A DNA stretch of 64,000 nt from Clostridiales bacterium. Lineage in GTDB: Bacteria > Bacillota > Clostridia > Christensenellales > CAG-138. Every line of letters begins with the position of its first letter. Position 1 is the stretch's first letter. The stretch covers positions 9,338-73,337 of the forward strand of contig SFIR01000004.1 in NCBI GenBank assembly GCA_004556165.1, given 5' to 3'. Shown piece after piece: positions 26,810 to 35,162 of this stretch. A model generated the notes under the pieces. That model was not told where the DNA came from and did no database searches. It was given only the letters and a program-made list of their open reading frames with translations. The position numbers and the translations under genes were made by a program.

Positions 26810-26838
26810 ATTATATCATACATGGCAGGATTGCACAA
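26810..26838 (-). promoter_or_regulatory. Promoter of the kamB/kamC-like pair
   Basis: On the minus strand TTGTGC (26838-26833) and a perfect TATAAT (26815-26810) are 17 bases apart, 20 bases before the TTG start of the KamB-like gene. Confidence 0.7.
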
Positions 26839-26903
26839 TCACTTTTTAGATACTCGGCCGCTGTGGGGAATAATATAGTCGGGGGACAATCGTGAGGAAA
26901 CGT

Positions 26904-29258
26904 CTAAAATCCGCCGTAACCCCAGACGATTACTCTCATCCTTCGTGAATCGCCGCTTTCGAGGTTTTTCCCGTTCTCAGCAAGGCAAGGGTGGATCTTT
27001 CGGACGGTATAATAATAGGTATTCCCCGGCATTGCGCTTGCATCACGGAATTCGATGTTCCCGACCTTGCCGGTAATCTCCGTCAGCCGAAATTCGCTTC
27101 CGTATTCATCGGTACGGATGACGGCATATCTGTACCTTGCATCATCCGAAATAAAGGTTATCACGGGTTTACCGTCCGTATCCGGATACCAGCTTACGCT
27201 CTCCGGCGGCTCCGGATAGCTCCAGAACGGATCGGCCGCGGTCGGTGCTGTGAGCTCTGTGAAATACTCGCTTATCACCTGTTCCTTTGGCGTCCAATCG
27301 CTTGCTAAGAGAATCTTTCCATCTTTTAATGCTTCGGAATCTATGTTTATTTGCTTTACTCCATCCGGAGCGATAAAAGCATCGTTCCCCCCGTCACCGT
27401 ACAGCTCGGCAAATAGCTCCGAAAGCACGACCGCTGCGCTGTTGCCGCCAGTCGTTCCCTCCTCGAGGCATCCGAGCAGCGCCGTATCCATACCCATCCA
27501 CATGACTGCGGTGTAATCTGTCGTATATGCAGCCGTCCATGCATCGCGGACATTTCCGCTCGCATCAAGGTTTGTTCCCGTCTTAGCGGCGATATATAGG
27601 CCGGTCGAAGCAAATGCCTTGGCAGTACCCGTTGAAGCGGCATCGCAGAGAATATCGGTCAGTATAAATGTGTTTTCTTCACTGATAACGCGGGAATAGC
27701 TGCTCACATGCTCGTAAACTGCGGTTCCTTTACATTCTATCCGCGCAACGGCATAGGTATCCGTATACTCCCCTCCGCGCGCGAGTGCAGCATACGCGCC
27801 TGCCATTTCGAGCGGCGATACGCCGTGGGTGAAGCCTCCGAGCGCAAGGGCAAGATTATGGCTCTCATTATCAAATGAAATGCCGAGCTGCCTTGCAAAG
27901 GCAATGCCCGTTTCAACGCCAATCCTATTCAGTATCTCGACCGCAGGTGTATTCAGGGAATGCACTAACGCGGTACGGAGCGTCACAAGCCCCCGATAGC
28001 TTTCTCCGGAGTTTCTCGGGCAATAACCGTTAAAATCCTTCGGGCTGTCGTCAAGGATATCCGCAGCGGTGAACGAATGATATTCCATTGCAGGGGCGTA
28101 GCAGATTATCGGCTTGATGAGCGAGCCCGGCTGGCGCTCCATATCGGCCGCCCTGTTGAAGCAGCCCTCGCTGTACTCCCTGCCCCCTGCCATGGCTTTT
28201 ATTGCGCCGGTATTATCCACGACTACCAGCGCACCCTCCGCGTTTTCGCTGCCCTTCGGATAGCTTTCGGAGGACGAAACAAGGCTCTCCGCAAGCCCGT
28301 TCATTTCCGTATCTATGGCAATATATAGGCAGTACCCACCCGAATACAGCTCATTTCGGCTGATCCCGAGGAGCGCAAGGCTTTCCTCGACCGCATAGTC
28401 TATATAATAATTCTTCATATCCGGCATTGCATTTTTCAGGATACATTCTTCGTTTACGGAGGAAGCATATTCTTCCTCGGTTATCCTGCCGTAATCGAGC
28501 ATCAGCTTCAGGACGACATTGCGCCTGCCGAGCGATTTCTCCATATCTATATGGGGCGCATACCTCGACGGGGCTTTCACGATACCTGCAAGCTGCGCGG
28601 CCTGAGCGATACTTATTTCGCTTGCATGTACCCCGAAATAAGTAAGCGCTGCGGTTTCGATGCCGTAGCAGCCGCCGCCGAAGTAGACATAATTCATGTA
28701 CATTTCGAGTATCTCATCCTTCGTGAATTCCTTTTCCATGCAGATGGAGAGATAGGCTTCCTCAAGCTTGCGTTCGAAGGTCTTATCCGCCGAAAGATGG
28801 CTGAGCTTAATAAGCTGCTGACCGATAGTCGATGCCCCCTGCACCTTGCTGCCTGCTTTGAGATCCGCGAGCGCCGCACCACCGATACGCACGATGTCGA
28901 TACCGCTGTGTTCATAGAATCTTGCATCCTCTGCGGAGGTAAAGGCGTACTTGACATACTCCGGCAGGCTCTCGATTTCTATATTTATTCTGTTTTCGCT
29001 TCCCTTAATGACCCGAAGCTCGTTGCCCTCGGCATCGAATATTCTCAGGCTCTCCGGCGCATCGGTTATAAGTGTTGAATCAAAGCGGTGCCATTCCGAT
29101 ATTTTGAAGTATTTTGCGAAGAATATCAGCCCTGCCGCGATAAAGAGCAGCATAATTATCAATAACAGCTTAAAGATCAGTCTCGCTTTTCCGTGCTTTC
29201 TGCGAGTACTATCGGGATTTTGCACTTTTCTTTCCTTTTCCGTGGATTTTTTGCTCAT
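26904..29258 (-). CDS. Class A penicillin-binding protein (PBP1A-like)
   Basis: A bifunctional peptidoglycan synthase of 784 residues. A cytoplasmic basic tail and one membrane helix (about 28-50) anchor it. The GT51 glycosyltransferase domain has the catalytic EDARFYEHSGID, and the transpeptidase has SLIK (in QPGSLIKPI), SLN (in HSLNTPAVE) and KTGT (in AAKTGTN). The C-terminal 130 residues hold a fibronectin-type-III-like beta region (VGNIEFRDASAMPGNTYYY). GGAG precedes the ATG. It polymerises and crosslinks glycan strands outside the membrane. Confidence 0.93.
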   Translation of the reverse strand: MSKKSTEKERKVQNPDSTRRKHGKARLIFKLLLIIMLLFIAAGLIFFAKYFKISEWHRFDSTLITDAPESLRIFDAEGNELRVIKGSENRINIEIESLPEYVKYAFTSAEDARFYEHSGIDIVRIGGAALADLKAGSKVQGASTIGQQLIKLSHLSADKTFERKLEEAYLSICMEKEFTKDEILEMYMNYVYFGGGCYGIETAALTYFGVHASEISIAQAAQLAGIVKAPSRYAPHIDMEKSLGRRNVVLKLMLDYGRITEEEYASSVNEECILKNAMPDMKNYYIDYAVEESLALLGISRNELYSGGYCLYIAIDTEMNGLAESLVSSSESYPKGSENAEGALVVVDNTGAIKAMAGGREYSEGCFNRAADMERQPGSLIKPIICYAPAMEYHSFTAADILDDSPKDFNGYCPRNSGESYRGLVTLRTALVHSLNTPAVEILNRIGVETGIAFARQLGISFDNESHNLALALGGFTHGVSPLEMAGAYAALARGGEYTDTYAVARIECKGTAVYEHVSSYSRVISEENTFILTDILCDAASTGTAKAFASTGLYIAAKTGTNLDASGNVRDAWTAAYTTDYTAVMWMGMDTALLGCLEEGTTGGNSAAVVLSELFAELYGDGGNDAFIAPDGVKQINIDSEALKDGKILLASDWTPKEQVISEYFTELTAPTAADPFWSYPEPPESVSWYPDTDGKPVITFISDDARYRYAVIRTDEYGSEFRLTEITGKVGNIEFRDASAMPGNTYYYTVRKIHPCLAENGKNLESGDSRRMRVIVWGYGGF

Positions 29259-29428
29259 TTCGTTGCTCCGAACAGGTTTTCCCGAATATTTTTTGTCGGA
29301 TAAGCGGTTAATATGTATGTAAAGGATTTTCGGTCTTTCGGTGCGTCACAACAAAACCTGACGTAAAATACAGATTGGCGATGGGGTTTATATGCCGAAA
29401 ATATACACCTTTTATTTATAAAATTCTA

Positions 29429-29457
29429 TTGCATTCCCGGGTGAATACTGCTATACT
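29429..29457 (+). promoter_or_regulatory. Promoter of the ThrE-type exporter
   Basis: TTGCAT (29429-29434) and TATACT (29452-29457) are 17 bases apart. The rest of the 245-base divergent region with the PBP gene shows no gene. Confidence 0.65.
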
Positions 29458-29503
29458 TCTTTGCTGATTTTGAAAAAGAGAAAAGGAAATAACCATAAGA
29501 ATT

Positions 29504-30772
29504 ATGGATTTTGAAAGAGACAAAATGAATTACGACAAGCTCCTCGATTTTGCAGTCGAGCTGTCCGCACGTCTTCAGAAAAGCGGTGCTGAGACCTACC
29601 GCGTTGAGGAGACCATTTCGAGGATACTGACAGCCTACGGCACGGAAGCCGAGGCGAGCGTTATACCCAACAACATCAACGCGACCTGCAAAAGCCCCGA
29701 CGGGCAATACCACACCATCGTACGCCGTATCCACTCCTGCGATACGCTGCTTGACGGCATTGAAAAATACAGTGCGCTCTCGCGCGAGATCTGCGCAAAG
29801 ACACCTGAGCTTGATGAAGCATGGGATATGCTGAACGCCACCACTGCATCCATACGCCGGTATAATTGGTTCTTTACCTTCCTCGGGTACTTTCTCATCG
29901 GCTTCGGCTTCGGCTTTTTCTTCAGCGGTACCCTTATGGATTCGATAATTGCAGGCGTCGCCGGGATCGCGGTCGGCCTCTGCCAGAGATTCATGAACAA
30001 TCTACATGCGAATACCTTTTTCACCACGCTGATCTGCGGCTTTGTACTCGCCTTCATCTCGCATTGCTCGGCGCATCTCGGCATCTGCCGCAACGCTGAT
30101 ATTGCAAGCATCGGCGCTATCATGATACTCGTTCCCGGGTTCCTGTTCACCAACAGTATTAGGGACATCATCTACGGCGATACGATGTCAGGCGTCAACC
30201 GTCTTATCCAGGTGCTCATAATCGCCGCTGCGCTCGTCGTCGGCACGAGTGTCGCGGTGAGCCTTGCAAGGCTGATCTTCGGAAGCGTTGAACCTGCGGC
30301 ACGGCTCGTATCCTACCCCGTTATCTTTCAGTGCATCGCAGGCTGCATCGGTGCGCTCGGGTTCTGCCTGCTTTTCAATATCCACGGCCATGGCATACTG
30401 CTCTGTTTGATCGGAGCATTCTTCTCCTGGCTCGTCTACTGCATCTGCGCGCATTACGGCACGAGCGAATATCTCTGCTACTTCTTCGCCGCCGCATTTT
30501 CCTCCCTCTATGCGGAGATCATGGCGCGCATCCGCAAATACCCTGCTACGAGCTACCTCATGGCTTCACTCGTTCCGCTCATCCCCGGTTCCGGCGTATA
30601 CTATACCGTCAACGCAGTTGCAAACGGCGATGTATCCCTATTCTGGGAAAAGGGCGTCAGCACCGTGGCTATCGCCGGAGCAATGGCACTTGCGATTCTC
30701 CTTATTTCCACCCTGTTCCGCATGTGGAAGGTTTATATTGCACGCAGGATGAGCAGAGCGAAGAATAAATAA
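29504..30772 (+). CDS. Threonine/serine exporter family protein (ThrE-like, two-domain)
   Basis: The N-terminal half has the DUF1212 features: RLQKSGAETYRVEETISRI and the NNINATCKS segment, then five hydrophobic segments. The C-terminal half (about 265-410) is the DUF3815/ThrE_2 part with four or five more helices, including VPLIPGSGVYYTVNAV. Both halves are thus in one chain, as in Corynebacterium ThrE; Bacillus-type genomes split them. The ATG at 29504 has only a distant ribosome site; an ATG at 29525 has GAAAGAG at good spacing and may be the true start. It likely exports small amino acids. Confidence 0.85.
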   Translation: MDFERDKMNYDKLLDFAVELSARLQKSGAETYRVEETISRILTAYGTEAEASVIPNNINATCKSPDGQYHTIVRRIHSCDTLLDGIEKYSALSREICAKTPELDEAWDMLNATTASIRRYNWFFTFLGYFLIGFGFGFFFSGTLMDSIIAGVAGIAVGLCQRFMNNLHANTFFTTLICGFVLAFISHCSAHLGICRNADIASIGAIMILVPGFLFTNSIRDIIYGDTMSGVNRLIQVLIIAAALVVGTSVAVSLARLIFGSVEPAARLVSYPVIFQCIAGCIGALGFCLLFNIHGHGILLCLIGAFFSWLVYCICAHYGTSEYLCYFFAAAFSSLYAEIMARIRKYPATSYLMASLVPLIPGSGVYYTVNAVANGDVSLFWEKGVSTVAIAGAMALAILLISTLFRMWKVYIARRMSRAKNK

Positions 30773-30788
30773 GCGCTGAATATCAAAG

Positions 30789-30820
30789 GAACGGAGCAAT
30801 TAAGCATCCGTTCTTTTTTT
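30789..30820 (+). terminator. Intrinsic terminator after the exporter gene
   Basis: GAACGGA pairs with TCCGTTC around an 11-base loop, followed by seven T. It ends right at the stop of the convergent RluA gene. Confidence 0.85.
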
Positions 30821-31693
30821 CTATTCAATCAGCTTCTTCATATCCTCCGGCATCTCGCAGTCCAGCATTATCCGTTCATTCGTCATCGGATGGGTAAAGC
30901 CGAGCGTGGCGGAGTGGAGCGCAGGTCTTGAAATAATGGATGTATCCTCTTCGCCGTAGAGCCAGTCGCCGACAAGCGGATGACCGAGATGCGACATATG
31001 CACGCGTATCTGATGCGTCCTGCCGGTTTTCAAAATGAAACGGACAAGTGAATATTCTTCGTTTTCCCTCAAAACCTTGTAGCAGGTTTCGGCGCTCTGT
31101 CCGTCGGAACGCACTTCACGCTTTATTGCGGAGCCTTCAACCCTTGCTATCGGAAGCGATACAGTCCCCTCCTTTTCTTCTAAATGACCGCATACTATGC
31201 CGAGATAACTCCTGATAAAGCCATCCGTATGCAGCAGGGAAATGAGCCTTTCGTGCATATAGCCGTTTTTCGCTATCGTCATAATTCCGCTCGTGCCTCG
31301 ATCGAGCCTGCTGACGGGATGGTACATTTCGGCATTGCCGTAGTACCTGTTCACTTCGTCCTCAACAGATTCGGCCATATCATCATATCTTGAGCCGTGC
31401 GCCGCTGCGCCCGAGGGCTTGTTGATAATAAGAATATCGTCATCCTCAAAGAGTATTTCATACGGAAGCTCATAAGAAAAATTCTCCCTCGACGCACCGA
31501 TGACGACGCCCAAAACCTGCCCTTCATCGGGTCTGAAATCCGTATGCACCTGCACACCGTCAACGGTGATGCCGAAAGGAACGCGCTTCTGCTTCGATAT
31601 AAGGCTTGAGGACAGATGCAGCTCCTGGCTGAGAAGGCTCCGCACCGTTCTTCCGGCATATTTTTTGTCGATTTTCAGAAAAAGTCTTCGCAT
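30821..31693 (-). CDS. RluA family pseudouridine synthase
   Basis: An S4-like N-terminal part (RTVRSLLSQELHLSSSLI) precedes the catalytic domain with HPVSRLDRGTSGIMTIAKN, where the Asp is catalytic, and the late RTHQIRVHMSHLGHPLVGD motif. It isomerises uridine in rRNA or tRNA; RluA, RluC and RluD members cannot be separated by eye. The ATG at 31693 has AGGAAG 5 bases upstream; an upstream GTG at 31708 is in frame but less well supported. Confidence 0.9.
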   Translation of the reverse strand: MRRLFLKIDKKYAGRTVRSLLSQELHLSSSLISKQKRVPFGITVDGVQVHTDFRPDEGQVLGVVIGASRENFSYELPYEILFEDDDILIINKPSGAAAHGSRYDDMAESVEDEVNRYYGNAEMYHPVSRLDRGTSGIMTIAKNGYMHERLISLLHTDGFIRSYLGIVCGHLEEKEGTVSLPIARVEGSAIKREVRSDGQSAETCYKVLRENEEYSLVRFILKTGRTHQIRVHMSHLGHPLVGDWLYGEEDTSIISRPALHSATLGFTHPMTNERIMLDCEMPEDMKKLIE

Positions 31694-31789
31694 TTTACTT
31701 CCTGCCACTTTATTTTTTCAGTAAACAATGATACAATTTTAGTGTTGACTTGGCAAGTGCCTGAGACTGCTTTTTCGGAGGAAAAATGT

Positions 31790-32821
31790 ATGCAGAATCT
31801 TTTGAGCAGAGGAAAGCTTCTTAATGATAACGGAGAATTGATTGAAAAGGGCTATGCGACCTCGCTCGTTCGCGAATACAGCCGTGAGGATATCAAAGCA
31901 TCGGCTCTGCGCATTAAGGAATGGGATTATTACCTCATCTACAATCAGCATTTCGCGCTCGCGCTCACTATTGATGATAACGCGTACATGAGCATGCTGA
32001 GCGTAAGCGTCATAGATTTTGACACTCCGGCCGAAACCACAATCAGCCCGATAGGACTTTTTCCTATGGGTAAGCTCAACATGCCCCCGACCAGTGCAGA
32101 AGGCATCAGCAGGCTGCGTATCGGGAATTCCGAGCTCTGCTTTACCGTCGGAAATGGCGAGCGCAGGCTTTCGGGAAGTCTTGCTAAGTCCAAAAACTGT
32201 GAGAATTTCGATTGCGATATAGTGCTGTTTGACGAGCCTGCCGACAGCATGGTCATAGCAACCCCTTTTGCGAATAAGCCCCGGGCATTCTACTATAATC
32301 AGAAGATAATTGCCATGCGTGCATCCGGCCGCATGAATTTTAACGGCAAGGAATACAGCTTTGACCCTGCGGTGAGCTTCGGGCTTCTGGATTGGGGACG
32401 CGGAGTATGGACATACCGCAATACCTGGTATTGGGGTGCGGCTCAGGGCATGGCGGACGGCCATACCGTCGGTTTCAATATCGGGTACGGCTTCGGCGAC
32501 ACTTCCGCCGCAAGTGAAAACATGCTTTTCTATGACGGCAAGGCGCACAAGATCAATGATGTGGCCTTCAATATACCTAAGACCGAGGACGGCAGGGATG
32601 ATTTTATGAGTCCATGGGCCTTCACCTCCTCCGACCGCAGATTCGAGATGGATTTCGTACCCGTCATAGACCGTAAAGCCAAGACCGATCTCCTTCTCAT
32701 CGGAAGCGATCAGCACCAGGTCTTCGGCAGGTTCTCGGGAAGGATGAGGCTCAATAACGGCGAGGTGGTCGAGATTAGGGATTTCCTCGGCTTTGCCGAA
32801 AAGGTTAAAAATAAGTGGTAA
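31790..32821 (+). CDS. DUF2804 domain-containing protein
   Basis: Residues 1-343 match the DUF2804 pattern: LLNDNGELIEKGYATSL, ISPIGLFPMGK, then the aromatic-rich WGRGVWTYRNTWYWGAAQG and NIGYGFGD. The family is widespread but has no known function. The protein is soluble with no signal peptide; its beta-rich make-up resembles lipocalin-like or carotenoid-hydratase-like barrels, which is an inference. The open frame starts 58 codons earlier inside the rluA gene, but the ATG at 31790 has a GGAGG site, so it is the start. Confidence 0.85.
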   Translation: MQNLLSRGKLLNDNGELIEKGYATSLVREYSREDIKASALRIKEWDYYLIYNQHFALALTIDDNAYMSMLSVSVIDFDTPAETTISPIGLFPMGKLNMPPTSAEGISRLRIGNSELCFTVGNGERRLSGSLAKSKNCENFDCDIVLFDEPADSMVIATPFANKPRAFYYNQKIIAMRASGRMNFNGKEYSFDPAVSFGLLDWGRGVWTYRNTWYWGAAQGMADGHTVGFNIGYGFGDTSAASENMLFYDGKAHKINDVAFNIPKTEDGRDDFMSPWAFTSSDRRFEMDFVPVIDRKAKTDLLLIGSDQHQVFGRFSGRMRLNNGEVVEIRDFLGFAEKVKNKW

Positions 32822-32844
32822 GAATCTATAAAATTTGCGATTTC

Positions 32845-32883
32845 CCGTCGGGCCGCTGCTTCAACGGCTTGACGGGTTCTGCT
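32845..32883 (+). terminator. Nested hairpin after the DUF2804 gene
   Basis: CCCGTC pairs with GACGGG outside an inner GCCG/CGGC stem. No long T run follows, so its strength is unclear. Confidence 0.4.
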
Positions 32884-32921
32884 TTCGATTGAAAATATAA
32901 ATTATTTTCCTGAAAAAAAGC

Positions 32922-32950
32922 TTGACAAAGGTATTCCCAGGGTGTACAAT
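32922..32950 (+). promoter_or_regulatory. Promoter of tRNA-Arg
   Basis: Consensus TTGACA (32922-32927) and TACAAT (32945-32950) with a 17-base spacer, 22 bases before the mature tRNA 5' end. Confidence 0.85.
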
Positions 32951-32972
32951 AGCTCTCGCATTCAAGAGATGT

Positions 32973-33048
32973 GCGCCCATAGCTCAGCGGATAGAGTGCC
33001 CGGCTACGAACCGGTAGGTCGCAGGTTCAAATCCTGCTGGGCGCGCCA
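32973..33048 (+). tRNA. tRNA-Arg (ACG)
   Basis: The acceptor stem pairs GCGCCCA with TGGGCGC, the anticodon loop is CTACGAA with anticodon ACG at 33006-33008, and the T-loop GTTCAAATC is standard. CCA is encoded at 33046-33048. The anticodon stem has one mismatch at its top pair. ACG would be edited to ICG to read CGU, CGC and CGA. It is a lone tRNA gene. Confidence 0.95.
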
Positions 33049-33096
33049 GAAAAGAACCCACATTTGTCTACGGCAAGTGTGGGTTCTTTTCTGGCG
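33044..33096 (+). terminator. 19-bp perfect hairpin overlapping the tRNA 3' end
   Basis: Two perfect 19-base arms (33044-33062 and 33078-33096) flank a 15-base loop. The left arm includes the last tRNA bases and CCA. The right arm contains TTCTTTT, so transcription may end within it, leaving a 3' tail for trimming. Confidence 0.7.
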
Positions 33097-33265
33097 AAGT
33101 GTTCCGCTTCCGCGGAACGTGAAGTATGCTTCGCAAGTGAAGTGCACTTCGTGCGCGAAGTGTGACTTCGGCACGATAGGAGGCTGAACACTTCACTTCA
33201 CTTCGTGTGTGAGCACGATACTTCACAGCGGCAGCGCCGCTGCTTTACTCGGCGAAGCCAAACTT
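33097..33265. repeat. Cluster of short palindromes (GAAGTG/CACTTC)
   Basis: About 170 bases hold many short inverted repeats: GTTCCGC/GCGGAAC, the exact palindrome GAAGTGCACTTC, GAAGT/ACTTC with a 3-base loop, CACTTCACTTC and GCGGC/GCCGC. Spacing is irregular and there are no spacers, so this is not a CRISPR array. CACTTCAC-type sequence recurs at 34138-34160, past the two small genes, as if the same material flanks them. Confidence 0.6.
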
Positions 33266-33274
33266 CACGGAATA

Positions 33275-33303
33275 TTGAAAAAGAAAACCTCTTATAGTAC
33301 AAT
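33275..33303 (+). promoter_or_regulatory. Promoter of the four-helix-bundle cassette
   Basis: TTGAAA (33275-33280) and TACAAT (33298-33303) are 17 bases apart, 25 bases before the start codon of the frameshifted gene. Confidence 0.65.
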
Positions 33304-33327
33304 GTTTGTGCAGCAGGAGGTGTAAAT

Positions 33328-33680
33328 ATGTCCGAAAGCAAATTAAGAACACAATCCATGGATTTTGCTGTGCAAATTATAAGCCTTGTAAAATCACTCA
33401 AAGAAAAAGAGAATCTATTATCTCCAATCAAATCGGCAGAAGCGGTACTTCCATCGGCGCAAATATTCGCGAGGCACAGTATGCGCACGGCAAAGCAGAT
33501 TTTATAGCGAAACTTCAAATTGCACTCAAGGAAGCAAGTGAAACAGGCTATTGGTTAGAATTACTATATAGGACAAATTACATTAACAAGGCGGAATATC
33601 AATCCCTTGGTTCCGCTTGCACAAGTATTCGTGTAATGCTTATTGCCTCTGTCAACACAGCAAAGGAGACCTTGCAATGA
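33328..33680 (+). pseudogene. Four-helix-bundle (23S rRNA IVS-type) protein, frameshifted
   Basis: The ATG at 33328 has an AGGAGG site and encodes MSESKLRTQSMDFAVQII, the usual start of the four helix bundle family (S23/IVS protein). Near 33400-33410, at an A-rich run, the similarity moves to the -1 frame, which continues with GRSGTSIGANIREAQ, KADFIAKLQIALKEASETGYW and so on to the stop at 33680. One base appears to be missing. The break could be a true mutation or a sequencing error in a homopolymer; I see no canonical slippery heptamer. The family's function is unknown; some members lie within 23S rRNA intervening sequences. Confidence 0.75.
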
Positions 33681-34060
33681 GTTTTTTTAACAGGTTGTTT
33701 CAAAAGGAAAAGCCGAAAGAAATCCCGGCCATGCCGCCGTGGGAAGAGATCGTTGAAATGATGTATGATAAGTGCCTCGATGCTTTTACATCTGAGGTAT
33801 TAAGAGTGGTCTATTCCATTGATAAAACAATGCGATATGTCGTTTTGAGATATGAACAGGGCCTCTATACATATCAGCTTGAAGCCATCTATAAGCTTGA
33901 TGAGGATGAATGGAGGTATGCTCTCTCACATAATGATTATGCGCTGCCGGCAATGTGGGAATCCTTAGGATGCGCTGTCGGAAAATCCCTATTTGATAAC
34001 GAAGAGGAATTGTTGAAGGAAATGAAAGAAGAGCCCGAATATAAGAAGTATTTCGAATAA
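33677..34060 (+). CDS. Hypothetical protein coupled to the four-helix-bundle gene
   Basis: A 127-residue soluble protein of no recognised family. It starts MSFFNRLFQKEKPKEIP at an ATG that overlaps the preceding stop (ATGA), with AAGGAG upstream, so the two genes are translationally coupled. The middle is an alpha/beta mix with a YVVLRYEQGLYTYQLEAIYK stretch and the end is Glu/Lys-rich. The open frame can be extended 20 codons upstream, but with no ribosome site. Confidence 0.65.
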   Translation: MSFFNRLFQKEKPKEIPAMPPWEEIVEMMYDKCLDAFTSEVLRVVYSIDKTMRYVVLRYEQGLYTYQLEAIYKLDEDEWRYALSHNDYALPAMWESLGCAVGKSLFDNEEELLKEMKEEPEYKKYFE

Positions 34061-34166
34061 TTACACAGCTTTCGGAAGTTCTGACCGCGCTTTAGCACCT
34101 TCTGCACCTATTCTCCGAACGGAGTGTGCATTTGGCGCACTTCACATTATTCAAAGTGCAATACAG

Positions 34167-34192
34167 ACCGCTGACGGGATTAAGTCAGCGGT
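34167..34192 (+). terminator. Hairpin at the end of the cassette
   Basis: A perfect 9-bp stem (ACCGCTGAC/GTCAGCGGT) with an 8-base loop. It stands just before a second hairpin with a T run. Confidence 0.5.
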
Positions 34193-34197
34193 CCCGG

Positions 34198-34220
34198 GCT
34201 CCTGACAGCGGAGCTTTTTT
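34198..34220 (+). terminator. Intrinsic terminator before the M23 gene
   Basis: GCTCC pairs with GGAGC around a 7-base loop, followed by six T. It ends the plus-strand cassette and meets the convergent M23 gene. Confidence 0.7.
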
Positions 34221-34229
34221 ATTGCATTT

Positions 34230-35066
34230 TCATTCCTGTTCTTTATTGAACAAAATCAATCCCTCCGGGTTCACCGGTTCACCGTTGATATGCAGCTCGA
34301 AATGCAGGTGACTTCTTTCGAGGCATTCGCTGATAGCCGTCGCGCCTATCCTGCCGATGATCTGGCGTGATCTGACAGTATCCCCTATGCCGACATCGAC
34401 ATTCTCATCAAGATTCGAATAGATGCTGACGCAGCCGTTGGCATGCGATATGACGACCGTCATGCCGAGCATATCATCATTATAGACGTTTTCAACCGTT
34501 CCTTCGGCAATGGATCTTACCTCGCTGCCCTTGCTCCCGGCAATATCCACGCCGGAATGGGTCATCCACTGATTCAGGGTCTCCGAATAAATCAGTGAAT
34601 TTATCGCAAATATCCTTATAATATTTCCGTCCACGGGCGGCTGATAGCGGCTTTCCGGCTCCGGAGTCAGCGTCACATTCGGTACGGGAGTGAAATCGGG
34701 GATATGAGTCGGATTCGGGCTGCCCGCAGGGTTCGCCGCCGGCGTTGTACTCGGAAGCAAAGTCGGTTCATCGGAGGGCATTTCGGGGCGCCCCGTGGGC
34801 CTTGGCGTGACCGAGATATTCGGATCATCGGTCGGTTCTGTTGTCGCATTTCCGTTCTTTATTGCATTATCAAGGGTCTGATCGCCGGAATTATTCACCT
34901 GTTCATTCGGAGTTTCCCTGTTTTCAGAGAAAATCATCAGCGCGGCCCCGCCCATCAGCGCAAGAGCCGCTATGACCGCAACCTGCAGGCCGTTCCGGCG
35001 CAGAAATACCTTTGATCGTATGCGAAGCTGTTTAAGTCGCCACCTGAGCTTTGATTTTTTGTCCAT
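34230..35066 (-). CDS. M23 family metallopeptidase, membrane-anchored (SpoIIQ-like)
   Basis: A basic N-terminus and one membrane helix (about 28-47) are followed by a Pro/Thr-rich linker (60-145) and a LytM domain. HSGVDIAG gives the first His and Asp zinc ligands and HLHFEL the HxH motif, so the site looks complete. Such enzymes cut peptidoglycan peptides. The single-helix layout resembles SpoIIQ, which in Clostridia keeps an intact site and works in engulfment; a vegetative hydrolase is equally possible. It is a single-gene unit on the minus strand. Confidence 0.82.
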   Translation of the reverse strand: MDKKSKLRWRLKQLRIRSKVFLRRNGLQVAVIAALALMGGAALMIFSENRETPNEQVNNSGDQTLDNAIKNGNATTEPTDDPNISVTPRPTGRPEMPSDEPTLLPSTTPAANPAGSPNPTHIPDFTPVPNVTLTPEPESRYQPPVDGNIIRIFAINSLIYSETLNQWMTHSGVDIAGSKGSEVRSIAEGTVENVYNDDMLGMTVVISHANGCVSIYSNLDENVDVGIGDTVRSRQIIGRIGATAISECLERSHLHFELHINGEPVNPEGLILFNKEQE

Positions 35067-35162
35067 AAAAATACAGTCCTTTCGCTTGCTTTATGACTGA
35101 TAGCATTAGCAGAAAGAACTGTATTTATTCACCATATGCTTGATTTTTAGCAGGTTTTTCCG

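Noticed and set aside
31739..32716. 325-codon minus-strand frame opposite the DUF2804 gene
   Set aside because: The plus-strand frame has a ribosome site and conserved aromatic motifs; the minus frame has neither.
33097..33265. Possible CRISPR array
   Set aside because: The repeats are short palindromes with irregular spacing and no spacers, and no cas gene is present.
33328..33680. Programmed frameshifting in the four-helix-bundle gene
   Set aside because: No X XXY YYZ heptamer lies in frame at the switch point and no stem follows at the right distance, so a mutation or sequencing error is more likely.
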